Assembly: GCF_947495315.1 (NCBI RefSeq)
Contig: NZ_CANLYD010000006.1
Coordinates: forward strand, 310,001-374,000
From: an uncultured Aquimarina sp.
GTDB taxonomy: Bacteria; Bacteroidota; Bacteroidia; Flavobacteriales; Flavobacteriaceae
Reading direction: 5' to 3'
Length of the DNA: 64,000 nucleotides
Of this stretch, positions 43,883-52,728 are shown in pieces. Both the position numbers and the translations under genes were made by a program. The notes beneath the pieces are model-generated. The model did no database searches. It was given only the letters and a program-made list of their open reading frames with translations, and had not been told where the DNA came from. Numbering within the stretch: the first letter of the stretch is position 1; each line of letters opens with the position of its first letter.

Positions 43883-44872
43883 ATGAGTTTTTGGAACAAT
43901 TTGTTTAAAAAGAGAGCGGAAGATTGGTTTTATTGCCACGTTCCCCCTGATCAAACCCCAAATGACATTACTATTAAAGAGTTACAACCTGATGTAGACT
44001 ATCTCAATGTTTTTCTTAAAAAGATGCGAGTCGTAAGCGTAAGAAAAGGACTTTCTAAGTTTTATGGAGCTGTACATTCGTATTGTAACCTATACCATCC
44101 AAGTGGTGTCAATGCTGAATTTAATGTAGTGACTACAGCAAGTAAACTTATGGAATTGGATGCCAAAAACATTGATAGAGTAGTATCGATGGATCAACGT
44201 ATGGTAGGGCCAACAGCGTACAAAGGAGGAGATTTTGATATGGAAATAGGATTGTTTTCTATCAAATCAGCGGATTTAGCTAAACCATACTTAGGATTGT
44301 TACAAGAAGCTTCAACTATGGCTGGTGTATCTTTTATTGGAACAGCTTTACCCTATGCAGGTATTATTAAAAAAGGAGTAGACTTAATTACAGGTAGTCA
44401 GGCTGATACAATATTAGAAATTGGACTTTCAAAAACCTTTGCTACGATCAAAACAGGATATTATGTTGTTATGCGTATCGATAAGGATAAAGTAAATCAA
44501 AAAGATATATTTATTGATAAAGATTCGAGGTTGGTCGATAGGAATGGAAAGGCAATAAAGGATTATCCATATATAGTAATTCAGATATCAGGAACAAATG
44601 AAAAAGATGACTGGGCCAGAATACCAGAATTACAAGAAGCTTATAAAAAGCTAATGGATGACGTGCGAAAATTAGATTTCACCTCTTCAGAAGACTCTTT
44701 AACTGTCTTTAGACGGACAGTTTTGACTTCTAATGATTTAAATTTTAACGATGCTAAGCGTATCGTTAAGCAGGTACAGGATAAGGTGAAAGAAATTTTG
44801 GATACAACTCAGGTTGCGCATAATACTTCTGCAGAGCTACCTTCTTTAGAGAGTTATAATATATATGCATAA
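43883..44872 (+). CDS. Unknown cytoplasmic protein paired with the trypsin-like protein
   Basis: A 329-residue protein from the ATG at 43883; the longer frame to 43796 overlaps the protease and is not preferred. No signal peptide. A short hydrophobic patch around ASTMAGVSFIGTALPYAGII may be a buried helix or a membrane insertion. The C-terminal part contains GYYVVMRIDKDKV and YIVIQISGTNEKDDWARI, with the helical end LNFNDAKRIVKQVQDKVKEIL. No family recognised. About 245 bp of its 3' part are copied at 49800-50040. Candidate substrate or partner of the protease. Confidence 0.65.
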   Translation: MSFWNNLFKKRAEDWFYCHVPPDQTPNDITIKELQPDVDYLNVFLKKMRVVSVRKGLSKFYGAVHSYCNLYHPSGVNAEFNVVTTASKLMELDAKNIDRVVSMDQRMVGPTAYKGGDFDMEIGLFSIKSADLAKPYLGLLQEASTMAGVSFIGTALPYAGIIKKGVDLITGSQADTILEIGLSKTFATIKTGYYVVMRIDKDKVNQKDIFIDKDSRLVDRNGKAIKDYPYIVIQISGTNEKDDWARIPELQEAYKKLMDDVRKLDFTSSEDSLTVFRRTVLTSNDLNFNDAKRIVKQVQDKVKEILDTTQVAHNTSAELPSLESYNIYA

Positions 44873-45032
44873 ATATATGAAATGTTATTATATCTGACAT
44901 TATATTAATACGCCTTTACATCCAATTTACCTATGTCAGTACTCCAGCTAGTCCGATAGTAAATAGCACAAGACATTAACTATTTGTCACGTTTACTGTA
45001 ATAAACTATAAAGAATAATAGTTAAAATATAT

Positions 45033-45072
45033 AATCAATAACTCTCAAAGCAAGAGTAGAGAGTTATTGATT
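45033..45072 (-). terminator. Strong hairpin downstream of the TPR lipoprotein gene
   Basis: AATCAATAACTCTC (45033-45046) and GAGAGTTATTGATT (45059-45072) are perfect 14-bp arms around 12 nt. On the minus strand it follows the stop codon of the TPR gene by 7 nt and is followed by an A/T-rich ATATATTTTAAC stretch, fitting a terminator. Confidence 0.7.
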
Positions 45073-45079
45073 GATTACT

Positions 45080-45946
45080 TCATATTTTTAATAATTGAAT
45101 TGAATCTAATTTTGCTTTAGCAGCTTCATACGTTTTTTTCAAGCTTTCACTGTTTTCAAAGTACTTCCCATAGGTCTTTGCCTTTTCAATAGACTCCATT
45201 GTTTTTTCGTAAAGACCATTTTTGTAATAAGCTATGTGCTCGTATTCTGCAAAATAAATATCATTTTTAGTTTTTGCGCCATGTTTTTTGGCCAATTCTA
45301 GATATGCTAATGCCTTTTTATATTGTTTCTTTTGATAATACATAACCGATATAAATTCATATCCTTTTGGTAAATTAGGAATTAATTCTGTACTCTTTTG
45401 GTAACATTCTAAAGCTTTATCATATTCATCATTATAATAATATGCCATCCCTAAAGACCAAATAGCAGCCGCGCTATCAGGATACATATCTACTACTTTT
45501 TGAAAATATTTTTGAGCTTTTAGGTAATCTTCTTCTACCAAAAGTGAATACTCTGCTTGTATAAGATCTCGTTCAGATTTTAATGTAGATTTTTTAGAAA
45601 GATTGTAGGCTTTAGTAACCAGTTTTTTATATTCTTCTGGATCCTGTACATAAAAACCGCTCATTAAAACACCACTTGGGTAGTTAGGATCTAATTCAAT
45701 AATTCTAGTTGATTTTTTTTGATACTCTTGTTTATTACCATAAAAATAAAAGTTTAATTCTAGGTCATTTAAGAGTTGATGTACTTCTGGAACTTTAGAA
45801 TCTACTGCTAATGTAAATCCATAGGTATTTAAATCTGAAGGAGCATATTTTTTCACGAATTCATCTTCTATTTCACGTTCTGTTTTTTGTGCTTGACAAG
45901 AGCATAGGCTAATGACTAATAATATCGTGCTTAATTGTTTTAACAT
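45080..45946 (-). CDS. TPR-repeat lipoprotein
   Basis: A 288-residue protein with a lipobox (LCSCQAQ, Cys17). It has about five TPR-like helix pairs: EYKKLVTKAYNLSKKSTL, YLKAQKYFQKVVDMYP, AAIWSLGMAYYYNDEYDKALECY, YEFISVMYYQKKQYKKALAYL and YYKNGLYEKTMESIEKAK. It should be a scaffold facing the periplasm. The LytTR system follows on the same strand 121 nt upstream, so it may belong to that regulon, by position only. Confidence 0.85.
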   Translation of the reverse strand: MLKQLSTILLVISLCSCQAQKTEREIEDEFVKKYAPSDLNTYGFTLAVDSKVPEVHQLLNDLELNFYFYGNKQEYQKKSTRIIELDPNYPSGVLMSGFYVQDPEEYKKLVTKAYNLSKKSTLKSERDLIQAEYSLLVEEDYLKAQKYFQKVVDMYPDSAAAIWSLGMAYYYNDEYDKALECYQKSTELIPNLPKGYEFISVMYYQKKQYKKALAYLELAKKHGAKTKNDIYFAEYEHIAYYKNGLYEKTMESIEKAKTYGKYFENSESLKKTYEAAKAKLDSIQLLKI

Positions 45947-46067
45947 AATTATTTTTTTAATTAATTTATGTCAAAAATAGATGCATCATACATAGCATTT
46001 TTAAAAAATAGAGAATGGTGGATTAAGTAATGATAAAAACGGAAAAAGGGTATAGCAATTGCTTAGA

Positions 46068-46769
46068 TTAAGACATTTTTAGTACTGAAGAGACCTTCTT
46101 AATATAACTTGATCCTACTGGGATCTCTAAGTCTTCTATTTCTACATCTTTTTGAGTATAAGCAGTTACTTTGTTTATAGCTATAATATAAGAACGATGT
46201 GTGCGAATAAATAGATGTGAAGGAAGCTGTTTTTCTACTTTGCCAATATTACCTTTTACTACGATTCTTTGATCTTTGGTATGAATCCTAACATAATCTT
46301 TCAAGCTTTCAATATATAGAACATCATCAAATACAATTTTAATATGTTTCTTATTTACATTAACATAGAAAAATGTGCTACTTTCTTTTTGGTACTTTAC
46401 TGATTGGTTTGCTACTTGAGTTCTTTCATAATAGCGATCAACAGCTTTTACAAATCGATCAAAAGAAATAGGCTTTAATATATAATCTACAATGTCTAAA
46501 TCATATCCCTCTATAGCATATTCTCTATAAGCCGTTGTAATAATTACTTTTGGAGGGTTTTGGAGGGTTTTTAGAAAATCTAATCCTTTTAAAACGGGCA
46601 TTTCGATATCTAAAAAGAGTAAATCTATTTCCTCTTTTTTTAGTACTTCGAAAGCTTCAACAGCACTGTAACAACTAGCTATAACATCTAAATCATTAAG
46701 CGATTTTATATGATTTTTCAGTAAATCTATTGCAGGAGATTCATCATCAACTAATAAGCATCGTACCAT
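46068..46769 (-). CDS. LytTR-family response regulator
   Basis: A 233-residue regulator with receiver domain (LLVDDE, phospho-acceptor Asp54 in LLFLDIEMPVL, Lys in ILKPISF) and LytTR domain (about 130-230; FFYVNVNKKHIKIVFDDVLY, FIRTHRSYIIAINKV, and the end IPVGSSYIKKVSSV). It shares a 1-nt spacing with the kinase gene at 46771. The protein closely resembles the 37042 regulator, so the two systems are paralogues. Confidence 0.93.
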   Translation of the reverse strand: MVRCLLVDDESPAIDLLKNHIKSLNDLDVIASCYSAVEAFEVLKKEEIDLLFLDIEMPVLKGLDFLKTLQNPPKVIITTAYREYAIEGYDLDIVDYILKPISFDRFVKAVDRYYERTQVANQSVKYQKESSTFFYVNVNKKHIKIVFDDVLYIESLKDYVRIHTKDQRIVVKGNIGKVEKQLPSHLFIRTHRSYIIAINKVTAYTQKDVEIEDLEIPVGSSYIKKVSSVLKMS

Positions 46770-46770
46770 A

Positions 46771-47799
46771 TTAATGTATGTTTAAAGTTAGTTTTAAACT
46801 AAAAGACATATCAGATTCTTCAATTTTAAAGGTATGTTGCTTGGGGTATATTAAATCTAATTGTCGTTGAATATTGGTAAGACCAATTCCGTTTTTATAA
46901 GTTTCTGTCTGATTACTGAATTTAGTATTTGATTTTGTATTCCAAACACTAAATTCTATATGAGTGTCTAACTGCAATAACTCTATTTTTATTTTTGGTT
47001 TTTCTACACTATCCCTAACGCCATGTTTAAAAGCATTTTCTACTATAGATAACAGCAATAATGGTGTGATTGATAATGCATTTTTAGAAAGCTTTTTTTC
47101 AAATTTCACTTGTAATCGTTTACCATATTTAATTTGCTCTAAAGCTATATAATTATCTATAGTATGTACCTCTTCTGTTAAAAGAACTGATTGATGTTGA
47201 CTTTTGTATAGAATATAATCTAATATTTCAGATAGTTGTAATACCATATCTGGTGCTTTAGGAGATTTGGCTATCACATAAGAATATAAATTATTTAATG
47301 TATTAAATAAAAAATGTGGGTTTAGCTGTGCCTTTAGATATTTAAGTTCGGTAGCTATTTTTTCTTTTTCTAACTGAAGTATTTTCTCCCTTTCTAATTC
47401 TTGCTCTTTATTAGTTTTTAAAAAAAACATAATCAACGCCGGAAAATGAAACGAAAACATATAAAAAGGAAAATCTACAAAGCTAATTAATGGGTAAGGG
47501 CCTTCAGAACAATACTTATCCAAATGATAATATCCTATTAACCGAAATAAAAATACGGATAGTATGATCATAAAAACCATAGACCCTCCAAAGGCAAGAT
47601 ATTTTTTTTTCTTTAGATAATACGGAACCTGCCAATTATTAAAAGCGTAAGCAGCCAAGATTAATAAAGGGAACTTAAATAATGTTGTTTCTAAAGATTG
47701 TTCGAACAACTCAGAACTACTAGAGGCAAAGACATAAAAGAGAAAAATTATAATCCAAAAAACGATGTGCATTTGGATAATTTTTTTATTAAAATTCAT
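46771..47799 (-). CDS. LytS-type sensor histidine kinase
   Basis: A 342-residue kinase with four membrane helices (VFWIIIFLFYVFASSS, PLLILAAYAFNN, FGGSMVFMIILSVFLF, FPFYMFSFHFPALIMFFL), His box QLNPHFLFNTLNNLYSYV and ATPase part with SIVENAFKHGVRDS and NGIGLTNIQRQLDLIY. It is complete and forms a pair with the downstream regulator. The ligand is not known. Confidence 0.92.
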   Translation of the reverse strand: MNFNKKIIQMHIVFWIIIFLFYVFASSSSELFEQSLETTLFKFPLLILAAYAFNNWQVPYYLKKKKYLAFGGSMVFMIILSVFLFRLIGYYHLDKYCSEGPYPLISFVDFPFYMFSFHFPALIMFFLKTNKEQELEREKILQLEKEKIATELKYLKAQLNPHFLFNTLNNLYSYVIAKSPKAPDMVLQLSEILDYILYKSQHQSVLLTEEVHTIDNYIALEQIKYGKRLQVKFEKKLSKNALSITPLLLLSIVENAFKHGVRDSVEKPKIKIELLQLDTHIEFSVWNTKSNTKFSNQTETYKNGIGLTNIQRQLDLIYPKQHTFKIEESDMSFSLKLTLNIH

Positions 47800-48008
47800 A
47801 TTTTGAAATATAGATAAATTATAATTTTAATACTTATAAAGTATATGTTTATTTACCCTAAGTCTACGAAGAGTAGATAACTGTATAAAAACACAAAAAT
47901 AAGAAGGTATTCACTATACTTAGTCAGTTATTACCATTTCGTCTATTTCATGAAATAAGGCAACTGTTGTTTTTTATATTGGCAATTCTTATAAAAATTA
48001 AACCTACT

Positions 48009-48755
48009 ATGTTAAGATTAAAAATAATAATTGCAACGATGTTTATTGCTGGAATATTGTCTAGTTGTTCATCTATAAAAAGATTAAACGACACACCAAT
48101 TGGCTTAATAAATAACGTCTCTTACAAAGACTCATCATTTGATAATCCAAACGCATCTAATGGATTTTTGGTAGAATATGAAAATCGCACCTATGGAGTT
48201 ACCGCTAAACATATTCTCATCATGGCAAAAACAGACAAGATGAAGTTTGTTGATTTTGAAGGAGAATTAAAACAATGGCGAATGCATCCTAAAAATGACA
48301 GTAAGAACTATGTTATTTTAGATAAACTCTTAAGTACAAATAAAAAAGATTCACTTACCTGGAGTTATTTGGATACCAATTGGGACACTTTTAATGATTG
48401 GTTAGTATTTTCAGTTAAAGAAAATAAAACAAAGTATAAGCCTTTGAAATTTAGAAAAGAGCCACTTAAAAAAGACGAAAATGTGTATGTAATTGGCTGG
48501 TCATATAAAGACAGTATTGGCCCACAGCGTGTATATACCTATAAGTTTAATGAGATAGCGGGTAATTACTATAATTTAAAGCAGATAGAAGGGCCTAAAA
48601 GTTTAGGAGGATTAAGTGGTTCGCCTGTAGTAGATAAAAAAGGAAGAGTAGTGGCTTTAGTAAGTTCTGGTTGGGAAGATGAAAAAACTAAAGAGGTTTT
48701 TATACAAGCTACCAGTATGAAAAATACCTTTGAATTTATTTCTCAATTAGATTGA
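48009..48755 (+). CDS. Trypsin-like serine protease lipoprotein
   Basis: A 248-residue lipoprotein from the ATG at 48009 (lipobox ILSSC, Cys20). A chymotrypsin-like domain follows with His68 in GVTAKHIL, Asp130 in FNDWLVFSV and Ser203 in LGGLSGSPVVDKKGR. It would be anchored in a membrane facing the periplasm or outside, and its targets are unknown. It is the second trypsin-fold protein of this region, but it is exported and not closely related to the 42745 protein. Confidence 0.82.
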   Translation: MLRLKIIIATMFIAGILSSCSSIKRLNDTPIGLINNVSYKDSSFDNPNASNGFLVEYENRTYGVTAKHILIMAKTDKMKFVDFEGELKQWRMHPKNDSKNYVILDKLLSTNKKDSLTWSYLDTNWDTFNDWLVFSVKENKTKYKPLKFRKEPLKKDENVYVIGWSYKDSIGPQRVYTYKFNEIAGNYYNLKQIEGPKSLGGLSGSPVVDKKGRVVALVSSGWEDEKTKEVFIQATSMKNTFEFISQLD

Positions 48756-48797
48756 TCATAAACCTTCAATAACGACAAATCTATATCAAAAAGATTA

Positions 48798-49511
48798 ATG
48801 AAAAGAATATTGGTTATTATAATCATACAAGTTTTGTTTTCAAATTTAGCAATTGGGCAATCAGAGATGACTATTAATTTAGATAAAGGTCAAGTACTTG
48901 ATGTGCTACTCAGAATCAATGCTGATAATGTTTCTGAGAAAACGGAAAATAGGTTTTTTGAAAAACTCGTGCCAAGAGCTTTTGAATTAGGTTATCATGG
49001 GATTCCTTATGAAATACATATTGACTATCCAGCTTTACAAGGAAATCATACACCAGATCACATATTGTTTGGGCGTTGGGATTCGTTAAAAAACAGAGAA
49101 GAGGCTATGGAAAAGTTAGTAAAGGAATTTCCAGATTTTCATGAGTTAAGAAGGGAAATCTGGACTAGTTTATATGCTGTATTTTTTAAAGTGCCAAGAG
49201 ATCTGTCCTTCTCATTTCAAAAAGGAAAATATTATGTCATTACATTTTATTGGAGCGATGAAAAGAAAACGTTTAAGAAATTCGAGAATAATTGGCTAGG
49301 CCTCATACAGAAATATAAAGGCAAAACAATATTGGACTTATATGATGGCATATCGCCAATAACCAATTACTATTCGCCAGATTATATGAATATATCACAA
49401 TGGAATAATGAAGAAAAGTATAGAGAATTTTATCGAGAGAGTCTTAAAGTGAACAATCCCGGAATTAAAAATGTACATCAGTTTGGGTTATTACCAAAGT
49501 TCAAAAAATGA
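48798..49511 (+). CDS. Unknown exported protein, possibly two ferredoxin-like modules
   Basis: A 237-residue protein with a signal peptide ending in LAIGQ. I do not recognise a family with confidence. Segments ILFGRWDSLKNREEAMEKL and ISQWNNEEKYREFYRES, each following a strand, recall the dimeric alpha-beta barrel fold (DUF1330/ABM type), possibly in tandem. It is 42 nt behind the trypsin-like lipoprotein gene and may be cotranscribed. It is not similar to the DUF1330 protein at 34225 by eye. Confidence 0.5.
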   Translation: MKRILVIIIIQVLFSNLAIGQSEMTINLDKGQVLDVLLRINADNVSEKTENRFFEKLVPRAFELGYHGIPYEIHIDYPALQGNHTPDHILFGRWDSLKNREEAMEKLVKEFPDFHELRREIWTSLYAVFFKVPRDLSFSFQKGKYYVITFYWSDEKKTFKKFENNWLGLIQKYKGKTILDLYDGISPITNYYSPDYMNISQWNNEEKYREFYRESLKVNNPGIKNVHQFGLLPKFKK

Positions 49512-49642
49512 ATATGTGACTTTCTGGATATTGTCACATGTACTATAATCCTCCTTCATTTCATTTCGGCGGACACGTGTACTTGCCAGCCAGCCAGTCT
49601 TGAGGCTTAATCCTGAGTCTATCGAAGTGTCCAAGTATTGCC

Positions 49643-49806
49643 AAAGGTATAGGAGGGAAACATAATGTGTATGTAATGGGAAAGCAACTAAATATTCCTT
49701 CTAATCAAGTGTTTCATAACCAATCTTAATTCAAAATTTTATTCTTGAAGATTAGATCAAAGCCACTTTGCTTTTAGATCTTTGTACTTGGTTCTTCCGA
49801 TAGGGA
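49643..49806 (-). pseudogene. 3' fragment of the LytTR regulator gene at 52729-53427
   Basis: About 164 bp match 52614-52778 closely, covering the spacer behind the regulator and the last 16 or so codons (stop codon equivalent at 49757-49759). It ends at GATAGGGATGG, where the next fragment starts. It is not translated as part of a gene. Confidence 0.85.
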
Positions 49807-50046
49807 TGGAAAGGTAATAAAGGATTATCCATATATAGTAATTCAGATATCAGGAACAAATGAAAAAGATAATTGGGCCAGAAGACTAGAATTACAAGAA
49901 ACTTATAAAAAGCTAATGGATGAGATGCGAAAATTAGATTTCACCTCTTCAGAAGACTCTCTAACTGTCTTTAGGCGGACAGTGTTGACTTCTAATAATT
50001 TAAATTTTAACGATGCCAAGCGTATCGTTAAGCAGGTACCAGGATG
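49797..50046 (+). pseudogene. Internal fragment of the unknown gene at 43883-44872
   Basis: About 245 bp are nearly identical to 44530-44778, with scattered changes such as GATGAC to GATAAT. The matching part encodes KDYPYIVIQISGTNEKDNWAR and TSSEDSLTVFRRTVLTS. It joins the LytTR fragment at the shared CGATAGG/GGATGG sequence, and ends next to a repeat copy. It has no start codon. Confidence 0.88.
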
Positions 50047-50218
50047 CCTGTCCTGAACTGTCACACTGAGTTTATCGAATTGCAGAATGGTTTAGAGTGT
50101 AAATACAGTTCGTCGATTATTTAATACAGTCTACCTATTATTGTTATACACACGGCTATTAATTTTGAGTCTTAATTCCTTTTATAATTATTTTACTCAA
50201 AATTTAAATCGAATAATA

Positions 50219-51469
50219 ATGAGAATTAACTATATGCTATTTTTATTTATATGTTTAAGCTTTTCTTGTGATGCTCAAAAAAATGGAGTTAATAATTCTA
50301 AAAATCTAGTTATACAGTTCATCAACGGTAATTGGTTTAATGGACAGACTTTTGAAAAGAAAACCGTTTGGCTAAAAAAAAGCTTAATCAATTATACAAA
50401 CAAAGAAGAAGTAGATACAATTATTGATTTATCAGCTAAATATGTAATATCTCCATTTGCCGAAGCTCATAACCATAATCTTGAAAGTGATTACAAATTA
50501 GATGAAAGAATCAATTCATATTTAGACAATGGTATTTTTTATGTAAAACTTTTATCGTCAATTAAAAAAAGAATTACTCCTTTAATGCATCATTATAACA
50601 AATTCGATGGTTTAGACATTAGTATGGCACATGCACCTTTAACAGCTACAGATGGACATCCAATTGCCCTTCGAAAAAAGTTTCTTGAATATGGTCGTTT
50701 TGAAGGGCTCTTTAATTCTATTGAAGAAATTGAATATCACGGATATGTTATTATAGATGATTTAGAGGACTTAAATAAAAAATGGGATAAAATTTTATCT
50801 TTTTCCCCTAATTTTATAAAAATAAATTTATTGTATTCGGAAGAGTATGAGAAGCGAAAAAACGACACTACTTTTTTTGGTAAAAAAGGATTGAATCCAA
50901 AATTAATTCCAAAAATAGTTAAAAAAGCACACGCATCTAATTTAAGGGTTAGTGCCCATGTGGCTACAGCATATGATTTTCATGTAGCTGTTAATTCAAA
51001 TGTTGACGAGATTGCACACTTGCCTGAAATTCATAATGGAAAACTTATTGATATCGAAGATGCTATTTTAGCTAAAAAAAACGATATTACTGTAGTAACG
51101 ACCGTATCGCTTGTTAAAAAAAATAAGGAAAAAGAAAACTATAAAGAATTGTTAGAGAATGTATGCTCCAATTTGAAATTATTAAAAAGAGTAGGTGTGA
51201 AATTAGCTATAGGTTCTGATATATATAATGATAATTCAACTCAAGAGTTTAATTTCTTATATCAATTAAACATTTTTTCTAATCAAGAGTTGCTAAAAAT
51301 GTGGACAGAAAATGCAGCCAATACGATTTTCCCAAATCGTAAAATCGGAAAGCTTGAAGAAGGCTTTGAAGGCAGTTTTTTAGTATTAGACAAAAACCCT
51401 TTAATCGATATTTTAGATATTAATAAAAGTATAGTTCTTAAAGTTAAAGACGGTTTCATCTTAGAGTAA
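50219..51469 (+). CDS. Amidohydrolase-superfamily lipoprotein
   Basis: A 416-residue protein from the ATG at 50219 (lipobox LSFSC, Cys17), preferred to 50141. The metal motif HxH is HNH (84-86) in PFAEAHNHNLES; further ligand candidates are His in LRVSAHVATAYD, His in IAHLPEIHNG and Asp in LAIGSDIYND. The end SFLVLDKNPLIDI is typical of imidazolonepropionase-like amidohydrolases. The Lys that is often carboxylated may be that in FIKINLLYSE. The substrate is unknown. It precedes the fused LytS-LytTR gene by 27 nt, so the two may be cotranscribed. Confidence 0.82.
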   Translation: MRINYMLFLFICLSFSCDAQKNGVNNSKNLVIQFINGNWFNGQTFEKKTVWLKKSLINYTNKEEVDTIIDLSAKYVISPFAEAHNHNLESDYKLDERINSYLDNGIFYVKLLSSIKKRITPLMHHYNKFDGLDISMAHAPLTATDGHPIALRKKFLEYGRFEGLFNSIEEIEYHGYVIIDDLEDLNKKWDKILSFSPNFIKINLLYSEEYEKRKNDTTFFGKKGLNPKLIPKIVKKAHASNLRVSAHVATAYDFHVAVNSNVDEIAHLPEIHNGKLIDIEDAILAKKNDITVVTTVSLVKKNKEKENYKELLENVCSNLKLLKRVGVKLAIGSDIYNDNSTQEFNFLYQLNIFSNQELLKMWTENAANTIFPNRKIGKLEEGFEGSFLVLDKNPLIDILDINKSIVLKVKDGFILE

Positions 51470-51496
51470 GATTACTTTTATTCTTATCTTAATCAA

Positions 51497-52381
51497 ATGA
51501 ATTTTAATTTCAGTAAAATTTCCAAACATATAATATTTTGGGTGTTATATCTTCTTTTATGGAGCGTACACGACCTTAACTATAATATTAATATATTGGA
51601 AAATTTAAAGACAAATGCCATACCTTTTTTGTCTTATGGAGCTTTAGTATATATCAATCTATATATTTTAATTCCGATATTTTTGTTAAAAAAAAGAATT
51701 GCAAGTTATATTCTGTTATTGATTTTAAGTATAGTCGGTATTACTTTAATTACGTCATATTATCTTTCTTTTTACTTTGAAAACATTAGTATATCAACAT
51801 CAGATTTTTTTGTATCCATAAGAGGAAAAATAGCAATTATTACTGAAGTAATTATATCATTATGCTTATCTATGGTTTTATTTTTGATTGACGAATGGTA
51901 TAAAAAAGAGCAGTTAATCAAAGACTTAGAACAAAGGCAGTTTGCATCAGAACTAAGCCTTACAAATAATCAAATAAATCCACACTTGCTTTTCAACTCC
52001 CTCAACAGTATTTATGTAATGTTAGATGAAAAAGTTAATATAGAAAATGGTCAAAGCCATATTTTCATAAAGTCGGATGGAATGGTGATCAAAGTCTTTA
52101 TAGATGATATAACTTTTATAGAAACTGCTAACGATTATATTTATATCAACACAACCAATAAAGATAGATATTTAACTTTAGTTTCATTAAAGAACATAGA
52201 AAATGAGTTACCGAAGGAAAAATTCATGAGAGTACATCGATATTATCTAATTGGTATACATCATGTTAATAAACTAGAAGGTAATTTAATACACATAGGG
52301 AAAACCAAAATTAAAATTAGTAGAACGCTACGCAATCAAGTATATAAATCTATTATTGGCACTAAACTTATAGAACGTTAA
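51497..52381 (+). CDS. Fusion of LytS kinase front with a LytTR DNA-binding domain
   Basis: A 294-residue protein. Residues 1-135 form four membrane helices as in the LytS-type kinases here (WVLYLLLWSVHDLNY, YINLYILIPIFLL). The dimerisation stretch contains NNQINPHLLFNSLNSIYVML with His163, but the kinase catalytic part is absent. After about residue 180 a LytTR domain begins: HIFIKSDGMVIKVFIDDITFIE, FMRVHRYYLIGIHHV and ISRTLRNQVYKSI. The receiver domain is missing too. The result is a predicted membrane-bound transcription factor. A one-step in-frame deletion between adjacent sensor and regulator genes explains it. Confidence 0.85.
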   Translation: MNFNFSKISKHIIFWVLYLLLWSVHDLNYNINILENLKTNAIPFLSYGALVYINLYILIPIFLLKKRIASYILLLILSIVGITLITSYYLSFYFENISISTSDFFVSIRGKIAIITEVIISLCLSMVLFLIDEWYKKEQLIKDLEQRQFASELSLTNNQINPHLLFNSLNSIYVMLDEKVNIENGQSHIFIKSDGMVIKVFIDDITFIETANDYIYINTTNKDRYLTLVSLKNIENELPKEKFMRVHRYYLIGIHHVNKLEGNLIHIGKTKIKISRTLRNQVYKSIIGTKLIER

Positions 52382-52728
52382 AAGAAGTATTTAGGAATCA
52401 GTAATTATATAAAATATGCGGTATCCGCCGTTTTACTATATAAACATATTTGTATTATCGTGTACTTGTGTTATAAGTTGTCCTGAGCGTGTAGAAGGAT
52501 CAATTTACTTTAGTTAAAAGCGAAAGTTGTTGTTACAGATTCTTGAAAAAATTTATTCTACAACTGTAATCGAATACACTTTGCCCGAAACTAACATGTC
52601 CTGAAACCTGTTGAAAGGAATAGGAGAGAAGTGGGAGTGTTTATGGAAAGGGAAAGCAACTAAATATTCCTTCTAATCAAGTGTTTCATAACTAATTTTA
52701 ATTCAAAATTTTATTCTTGAAGATTAGA
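52382..52728. other. 347-bp region with two repeat copies
   Basis: It carries repeat copies at about 52478-52500 (TTGTCCTGAGCGTGTAGAAGGAT-type) and 52596-52619 (ATGTCCTGAAACCTGTTGAAAGGA-type), then the spacer that is duplicated at 49643. No gene is visible. Confidence 0.6.

Larger units (their letters stand above)
49512..50218. other. Rearranged intergenic region of about 700 bp
   Basis: It contains a repeat of the TCCTGAG-N-TATCGAAG type (49611-49632), then the mosaic of two gene fragments (49643-50046), then another repeat copy with TGTCCTGAACTGTCACACTGAGTT (about 50049-50083). No intact gene lies within it. Confidence 0.75.
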
